From Eutrigla gurnardus (Eukaryota; Chordata; Actinopteri; Perciformes; Triglidae), in the NCBI GenBank assembly GCA_963514095.1, contig OY741268.1, positions 10,686,208-10,750,207 on the forward strand: a stretch of DNA of 64,000 nucleotides, in the 5' to 3' direction. The position numbers were made by a program, and so were the translations under genes. Under the pieces are notes generated by a model. That model was given only the letters and a program-made list of their open reading frames with translations, did not search any database and had not been told where the DNA came from. The first letter of the stretch is position 1. Every line of letters begins with the position of its first letter. Shown piece after piece: positions 56,920-64,000 of this stretch.

Positions 56920-59900
56920 AGTTTGATAGCAATTACAGAAGCATGCATGCCAGTCTACTGTGCATGGTTTTCAAATATTTTTTATGATCTCCATATGAAC
57001 ATTTTTAAGGCCTAGAAATAAGGTCATTTGGATTATATCTACAAGTTTAAACATGTTTACCAGTGTCTAATAAGTTCCATAGAAAATACTTGTGTAAGTG
57101 AATGAGTGAGTGCATTTAGGTTGATGACCTGACTGCAAACAGACAAAATCAGGCTTTTTACTTTATCATTTTGGAGATATTCTATAAGTTCCACATATCT
57201 ACTTCTACTCCAATTAATCTTATTACTATACATATCATTTGTATAAACACTTTGTATACACCTTCTTTGAAAACCAGACACAGTCACACATGTATCCATC
57301 CACTCACTTGGAAGTTTGTTGCTATAGCCCTTACCGTCATCTCTATAGACATAAATACTTGTTTTATATATAAAGCCTTTATATTATACTTTTCACAAAC
57401 AGTAATTGACTGTCTGCGGTCTGCTCAGTCTGGGCTGATTGAATGCAATTACCATGAGTGTCAGTGTATTTGGGTACACTATAACTTTAGCATCCAACAG
57501 CTGATTTAACCACAGAGATGCGAGTGACAGCTTGACCTCAGTCATCTATGCATGCTGGCATTGTACTCCTAATCTAAAAGAAACATTACTAATAAGAAAG
57601 AAAAAAAATGTCTACATGATAATCTAAGTTAGACAGCATTAAAAAAGACAGACTAAAATTGACCAAAAAAATCCTTATCACAAGAACCACTTATTGCACC
57701 ATATCTTCCCCTAAAACACTGGGCCATGTCTTTCAAGCTTCATTTTACATAACATCTCCTATTGCATTTAAACTGCAATCATCTCTAAAGGGATCAGAGA
57801 TAAGGCATGAGAGAGGCAACGCTAATATGCTAAACTTTTTCATTCTCTATAAATATTGTATAAAGTTGAAAGATAAAGAACAAAGAATTAGACATTAAAG
57901 GACTCAGCAAGTTTGTGCAAAAATAAAAAGGAGAGGTCACTTTGAAGTTTAAGGATTTCCAGATCATGTGAGGTGACAACAGCAGGACGGGAACAATGTG
58001 CCCAGCTGGTCTTTGATGCTTTTTGTGATAAGAAACTAAAGGGACGAGAAGGAGGAAGAAAAAAATATTTAGCAGTGAATTCAGGTGTTCTCTGGATGGC
58101 CAATATTTAGACATTTCTTTTATCGTTTTCTCTTCAAGGGTAACCGTTATGTTTCAACCTGCAGCCTATTTTTCCCTGCTGTTGTGGCTAAGTGACTAAT
58201 GGGACAACCGGTTTTGAAATTGGTCCAGCATTGAGGGATAAAGCTGCAGTCAGCAGCTGCTAAACGAACAATCGCACAGCATCACTGTAACGTTACATTC
58301 ACCAAAAGTGCTTGTTTTCACCACTGACAGGCTCAACTTGTCAACATTATAAGAACCGTACAGAGAAACCAAACCGTTTACGCTTTGCTTGATCTGGTCT
58401 GTTTTTATTGTGTCCAAGTCCCACAGAAGTAGAAGTCTTTGAATGTTCATATTGTTAAGGACTCTCTCCATAATGTCAGACACGTCTAATAACAATCAGC
58501 ATTACATTGCAGCCCAGAAGTGGCCGCTGTCGACAGCACTCAAAACAAGTCCAGCTTTACAAATACAGAAATTACCCTCTAAGTTGTACTTCATCTCCTC
58601 ACAACTGAAGTACAGAATTAAATACATATATGACTGCATATGCAACAATTTCAACCACACGCCAGTAACGCAATACATCTGTTTTTAATATTAACACAAT
58701 AATAAATACAAAAAATTTAAATTGCTTTAAATTGAAAAGCATGGCACACAATAGCTCCATGCTATTCATCATCATTTTATGAGATTTAAGCAAACTCATC
58801 TTAATGTATGTGCAGATGCACCCATAAGACAAGGCATAAGGCAAAAAAAAAGAAAGGTTTGAATCAACTTGACTTTACCTCCACAGTATTTGTGATACAT
58901 GCCTTGGTGAGGAAACGACGGAAGCCTAATTACCTGAGTCTGGCACGATGTTCAACCTTGTGTTACCGACATTCTTCAAATGAAGTCAACGGGTGAAGTA
59001 AAACGAGAGTGGGGATTAGAATTCTCTACATGCAGCCTAATTCTGGAAAACATGTCAAGTCCCTGTTTTACAGCTGAATAGTGAAATGCCTCAAGACGAC
59101 ACAATTTGACACATAAATCATGCACACCAAAGAACATCAGTGAATGCTGAATGGGGTGCTAAATAAGACACAGCTAAAACAGGGTGTAGGATGTGACATT
59201 TTAGTGATCCAGCTTTGCATACATTTGCAGAATATGCCATCTACAGTATCGGGATAAAGTTGAGTTCTGTATTAGGTGGATATTTTTGAGTGACACCAAA
59301 CATAACAGGTTAACCTCCCTGCAAGCTATATCCAGATATGAAAAAAATGGTATGTCATGAACTGAGAACAAAAAGGGATCAAGTTTAATTATGGTCTAAA
59401 ACTATTTTTTAAAATCATATTATGTCTGCTCAGGTTCAAGCTCACTCATTTTTCTTCCATTTTCTATAAAGCAGCAGCCATAAAAAGTGAAAGTGTCATG
59501 GCTTTGACGTGTATTATGACTTCTAACTGGAAGTGAAGCAAGTAGATACAGTGTATATGTGTGTGTCATGTTGTATGTATGAATCTGTCTCTGCAAGCTC
59601 TCAAATGTGGAGCTGGATTTAAGAGTGCAGGAAGACATTGGAGGGCACTGGGGCCACAGACACAGTATGAGTAGGACGGATATTGTACTGTTTGGTTTAT
59701 GGATTATTTGACTTGGTCGAAAGAAAATGGCCAATATTGTTGGTTGTTAAAGTCACAATGGATGTTACTTCACAACTATGCTGGCAGTGGAGGTCGTCAC
59801 AGAGCTGGTTCAACGTCTGTTAAGGCCAATTCACACATTCTTTCTTACGTCTTTATAAAAAGGGACAACGTGTATGTTGGGAATACACACACACTATACT

Positions 59901-60880
59901 GTGTATTTCTCCTTGCGACTAACCGTCATGATCAAAGCTCCTCAAAGTTCTACATTTTCTCCACACATCAAGGACGTGCAAAAACCTGCTGCAAAGAACA
60001 GCATGCACTACCTACACAATCATAGTTTTGATGGAAATTCAGGCATACTATTGGACTGAAATTTGCAGCTTAGGCATGCAAATCTGATTGAAGCAGTCAG
60101 TCAGACCCCTATCGACCGGTTAAGAGGAGTCAGCAGCCAATGATGGCATAACAGTCAATAAAATCTGTTTTTCAAAACGTGGGAATCAATGCAACCCAGA
60201 GGTCCTTGACCATACATATTCATAAATAGTGTGCAAGAATTACTGTGGACAGACAGACACATGCATGCACACACGGCTGACCACATAATCTCCCATGCTC
60301 AAGTCTGGCCGAGATAGTAAAGTAGCCAAGTAAAAATACTCTTGTGTCCTAATTCTTCGTCAGTTCAGTGACACAGCTAGCTGAACACACACACCCTGAA
60401 GAAAGCAGAGTGAAATCTAAGTAAAACTAAATACATTTGCTGTGTGTTTCAGATGGAAACGCCTGCATGTTGCGATCGCCACAGTGGCATCCACTAGGGC
60501 CGTCTTGGCCATAACTGGATGCTTCATTTTTGCCATCACAGGTCACATCAGAGGGCTAGTAGAATCCCAGGTATCAGGAGGACCGTCTCTCTTTTACCAT
60601 TTCACCCCAGCCCCTAATATGCCCTGATGTTTCGACGAATAGAATGAAATATGTAGAGTGACATGTGTACGAAAGAAGACACACTGGAATTCCCTATAGC
60701 AAAATCACAGAAGGCTCCCCATATTCATTTGGTAGATTTTGTGTTTTTCCACATCACATCTCTTTAATGCAAACCCTGTCACATTACACAAGACAGTGCG
60801 GGCAAACAAAGAGGCATCCACTTATAACATTCATTCCATACCCATCGTATTCCCGCTGTATTCTGCACTACAGTTTCAAG

Positions 60881-61960
60881 GGAAAGCCGCCGAGTCCCTC
60901 TCCCCGTTGCAGAGCAGGGGAGGCGGGCTGTCAGATGGAGGAGCAGCCAGCGTCGGGGCTGAATAATTGATCTCTCTTTATCGGTCAGGAGGACGCCAGT
61001 GGGACGTTTCTCTCTCCATTCCCTCCGTGCTACTCGCGCTCCTTCCCATCACGGTGTGAACGGCAGCTGCTTCACCCTCCGCACCCTCTACTCCTCCTCC
61101 TCTCTACGCGTGTGTGCGTGCGTGTGTGTGTGTGCGGACGCCCGTGTGTATGTGTGAGTGAGTGAGTGTGCAGGAAGACGAAGCGGCAGTCAGGAGGAGG
61201 CACCAAGGACGTCCTTTTTTTCCAGCCCCAGGAGCCGGAGATGCAAGGGACGAGCAGTTAGATTAGTCTGCGCTGCTGTTTGCCTGCTGCGGGATAACTT
61301 CAGCTGCAGCCGAAGCTCTCTGCTCTTCCCGATCCCTGCTCGGTGTTTTGAGTGTGTGTGAGGAGGATTTCAGCCGGTCGCCGGGACGGAGGTAAATCGA
61401 TGCTCGATGCGGCCGCTTGAATGCAACTCAACGGGTTTGGGGGAGCTATCCAGTCACGGTGGTGCTGAAACGGAGCGCTGATTCAAACGAGGAAGTGCAT
61501 GTGCATCCCCGCGTTTCCACTGTCTCCTCGTCTCTCCGCACACAAACGCACAGTCGGGTCGAAGGTTTTTTTTTTACAACACGTCTTTTTGCATTTGTAG
61601 CTGCAAACGTGCATGTTATCGGTCTGCATCGTGGCGTGATTAACGCGCTGTGCGAGTAGCTTGTCTGAAGCCGGAGTGGGATGGCTGTTTCAAATGTTCA
61701 TCCAATGGAGAATGGAAAGTTTTACCACATGATCAGGAAAAAAAATACACACAGCGGTGGTTTAGTCCGGCGTCCACATGCATGAAATCAGACCGTCCTG
61801 CCAAGCGGAGGACTTGCACCGTGCACTTTGACCGAACTCGCCTGTCTGCGGGGAGATCAGAGCCACATCAGGTTGTTACTGAACGTCGTGACACCTGTCA
61901 GTGCCCGGCAATAAACACTCAGCTGCCCGGGATGGTTCTGGGGGGGAAGGCGCCCCATTT
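60881..61960 (+). promoter_or_regulatory. CpG-rich promoter region of the complexin gene
   Basis: GC content and CpG frequency rise abruptly here relative to the AT-rich spacer (for example GCCGCCGAGTCC near 60887 and GCCGGTCGCCGGGACGG near 61373). This is the composition of an unmethylated vertebrate promoter. No convincing TATA box is seen, which fits a CpG-type promoter. The start site cannot be fixed from sequence; the first exon below gives the direction. Confidence 0.6.
61080..61391 (+). other. Untranslated exon 1 of the complexin gene (left edge unknown)
   Basis: The CpG-rich block ends at a good splice donor, GGAG|GTAAAT, with the junction after 61391. No long ATG-started frame exists in it. 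There are short upstream frames, such as ATG at 61241 that stops after six codons (61259-61261). Human CPLX1/2 also begin with untranslated exon sequence before the MDFVMKQALGG-type start. The left boundary is a guess. Confidence 0.45.
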
Positions 61961-62371
61961 TTTGCGAGGAAATGATTATCCATAGCTGCTGATTTTGTCT
62001 GTAGATTTGTGGCGGTTTTCTGCTCCCCATTGTCTTTGAACCATTGACCTTGTTGTCCTTCAGTTGTCGCATTGAAGAAACGTGCTTAACGCAATGATAC
62101 CGATTCCGTGAGTCTAGATGTGACTGGTGGTAACTGGAGCTGATTGTTGAGTAATTTCAGAAATTATTTCTACAATATTCTTTAAATATGCAACGAGGAG
62201 TGTGTTTGTAGTACATTAAAATGAGTTTATAGTGAGCTCGTATACAACTTTATGGCACAATCAATGTGTATGCCATGTGGTAAAATGCTTATTGATACAT
62301 TTAAGGTTTATACGTTTATACGTTTTTTTTTACAAAGAAATATCGATTTTTAAAATAATTTTCTTTTCCAG

Positions 62372-62490
62372 ATCTGACCACAAAGGACTTCTACTTTTCC
62401 GTCAAAATTGAATGTAACATCGCTTGGACAAGGAAGGCAGGGAATTAAAAGCCATCATCATGAATTTCGTTATGAAACAAGCGTTGGGAG
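62372..62490 (+). other. cplx2: Complexin exon 2 (5'UTR plus first coding bases)
   Basis: The exon follows a pyrimidine-rich acceptor (TTTTCTTTTCCAG, AG at 62370-62371) and ends at GGGAG|GTAAG after 62490. The untranslated part (62372-62459) contains an ATG directly followed by TAA at 62412-62417, a start-stop upstream frame. The intron on its left would be 980 bases if exon 1 is right. Confidence 0.8.
62460..62490 (+). CDS. cplx2: Complexin, first coding exon (partial gene)
   Basis: Thirty-one bases encode MNFVMKQALG plus the first base of a further codon (Gly if spliced to a G-starting exon), split by a phase-1 intron. Complexins are small cytosolic presynaptic proteins that clamp and activate the assembled SNARE bundle; the N-terminus shown here is the segment tied to activating release, and the SNARE-binding helix is further downstream. 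Vertebrate CPLX1 and CPLX2 start with M(E/D)FVMKQALGG and interrupt the second Gly codon in the same way, as I recall; CPLX3/4 start differently. Here residue 2 is Asn. The ATG has A at -3, a fair initiation context. The rest of the gene lies to the right of the window. Paralogue choice (cplx1, cplx2 or a fish-specific duplicate) cannot be settled from 10 residues. Confidence 0.8.
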
Positions 62491-62537
62491 GTAAGATTGA
62501 CCTTTTTTTCCACTGTTGAATGTGAACGCACATCGGG

Positions 62538-62595
<58 letters not shown>

Positions 62596-64000
62596 GGGGG
62601 GTGCTTCGTGGAGGTTTTATTTTCCTTCAAACTTCTGTCCGACTTGATTTGATATGCAGTGTGCTTTCCCAATTTCGCATCCCAATGCACAAATTCACAC
62701 ATCATCATTGTCTGCCGTTTCAGACAGCTGCAGTGGAGGAAGCCAGTTGAGCTTTTATTCCTCTCTTCCCTGTTGGCGTTCTTCCTCCGCATCTGTTCAC
62801 ACATGGCGCACAGTAGTTGGCCCCTGGGGCACACTGAGCCCAGCTCACTGTAACAGGCTGGTGATTTGTAACGTAAACTGAACCGCTGTGGCCAAAAGGG
62901 CATTTCATGTTCCAGTCAGTGCAACTTACTGCGGTTTCTTAGGCAAACTCCCCAAAGATGTCGATGTGTAGATTGGTGATAAATGAGTCAGGCAGGTGGA
63001 ATGAGAATTATCTTTATTTAAGCAGATATCAAGCGTGCGTCTGAAACCGTGTGGCCGCACCCGGTTCTTCCAAATCCCTGGCAGAGTCCTTCCTACAGCC
63101 TCTGCACCTGTTCCACCTGGGAAGTCCTTTCTTACTCTTGAATCTAAGGAAATCTAAACTCTCCCTACCATGTGTCTGTCTTTTAAAGCCCTCTACTTCC
63201 TGATCACCCTTCTTCTCACTCACCCTGACACCTTAGTAAATTTATCCTTGTCCTCTCCAATGGAAGAGCGAGGTTGCCAGGCACTCCATTTTGTACTCAT
63301 AAGGTCATGTTTTGCCCAGCCATTTCGGCGGCAAAATGAAGTTACTCCCTTATATGGGCTTTACTTCCTATAGCTGGTGTGTAACGTTCACACAAAGAGA
63401 GACGACACTAATTTATGTCTCAGGGCCTCATCAGACAGCTAAGCTTAATTTACAACTAGGCCTCTTCTCATCTTCCTCCTAAACATTCCTTACACCTTCG
63501 CTCATGAAACATCTAGGTATTGTTAAATCCCAACTACAATGTGTTGTTGTCCAACTGACCGTTGAACTGACCAGATACTTCACTACTTACTAAGAGGTGT
63601 GAAACCAGGTCTTTGCCGCAGCTCAGTAACAGTCTCACATTAACGGCGCATCCTGACTGGACGCTGCAGTGACTCTTATCTCGACATGCTGAGTACACAT
63701 TTTCCACCTGAAGGGGGGAAGGGGAGATAATCAAGGCAGAATCTAATCTTTAATCATTTCATTTCAGCATGAAGGCATGTGAATTAGAATTGCTTGTGCT
63801 GAAACGACTCCCCCGATGTGAGATTACCATAACAGAGTAATGAATTTTGAGGAAGAACATGTTATTATGTATTAAAATGCAGATGGTGCAGTGAAAGGAC
63901 CTCAGTGGTTTTGACACAGCAGAGTGGTCTGCTGTTGTTGGGACTAGTGTGTTTAATTAGCGTACCTTCTACCTTCTAAGGGAGTTAACAGGAACCCACC
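62491..64000 (+). other. Complexin intron 2, to the end of the window
   Basis: Starts with a consensus donor (GTAAG). About 50 bases in, a (GT)n array runs into a 23-base G run. The remainder is ordinary unique sequence; I found no second complexin exon (the conserved acidic/Glu-rich helix) before 64000. Confidence 0.6.
62539..62601. repeat. (GT)n followed by G23
   Basis: About 40 bases of GT repeat continue directly into 23 G (62579-62601), 50 bases after the splice donor of the first coding exon. Confidence 0.96.

Larger units (their letters stand above)
54541..60880. other. Intergenic spacer upstream of the complexin gene
   Basis: No gene is supported. It contains two long G runs and one GT array (listed). 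The fragment 55920-55965 ('agtcggagcaagtgatgtag') is another remnant of the repeat at 12870. Short frames near 57171-57509 and 59699-60025 show no domain. Confidence 0.45.

Noticed and set aside
62541..62903. Overlapping frames over the (GT)n-G23 tract
   Set aside because: Produced by repeat translation; complexin coding does not continue there because the exon ends at 62490.

Overview
This is a non-coding-dominated stretch of a vertebrate nuclear genome, almost certainly a ray-finned (teleost, probably percomorph) fish. The evidence is long CA/GT microsatellites, AT-rich spacers, a chromodomain-bearing Ty3/gypsy retrotransposon, L1/Tx1-like and L2-like LINE fragments, hAT-type small DNA transposons and several medium-reiteration repeats that I recognise as teleost. 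Nothing prokaryotic or organellar is present, and nearly all open frames in the window are chance frames.

Layout: 1-3231 is the degenerate 3' part of an L1/Tx1-type LINE. 3232-16480 is spacer with microsatellites, several old repeats and one copy of a GC-rich transposon (9856-10644). 16482-16946 is a solo gypsy-type LTR with a perfect 5-bp target-site duplication (TSD). 16952-31525 is spacer with hAT-like tails, an exon-like relic, a degenerate minisatellite and microsatellites. 31526-32471 is a second copy of the GC-rich transposon in inverted orientation. 32472-45796 is spacer with an L2-like LINE end at 38890-39480. 45805-51362 is a nested structure: a small hAT-type element (perfect 15-bp terminal inverted repeats, 8-bp TSD) carries a full-length minus-strand chromovirus (45909-50927) with two identical 425-bp LTRs and its own 5-bp TSD. 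52378-54540 holds two foldback elements side by side. 54541-60880 is spacer.

The only host protein-coding sequence I can support lies at the right edge. A CpG-rich promoter and untranslated first exon end at a splice donor near 61391. A second exon (62372-62490) begins after a good acceptor and carries the first 31 coding bases of a complexin (cplx1/cplx2 type), with the reading frame running out of the window on the + strand. The ~60 kb to the left is therefore the upstream intergenic region of a neuronal SNARE-regulator gene.

The most informative element is the chromovirus. Its LTRs are identical, its pol is open from zinc knuckle to chromodomain, and the sequence just inside its 5' LTR is complementary to a 10-nt segment of that LTR placed 27 nt downstream of a TATA-like box. 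This is the layout expected for Tf1/sushi-type self-primed reverse transcription. Its gag is broken by a frame change and apparently an internal deletion, so it was probably copied in trans recently.
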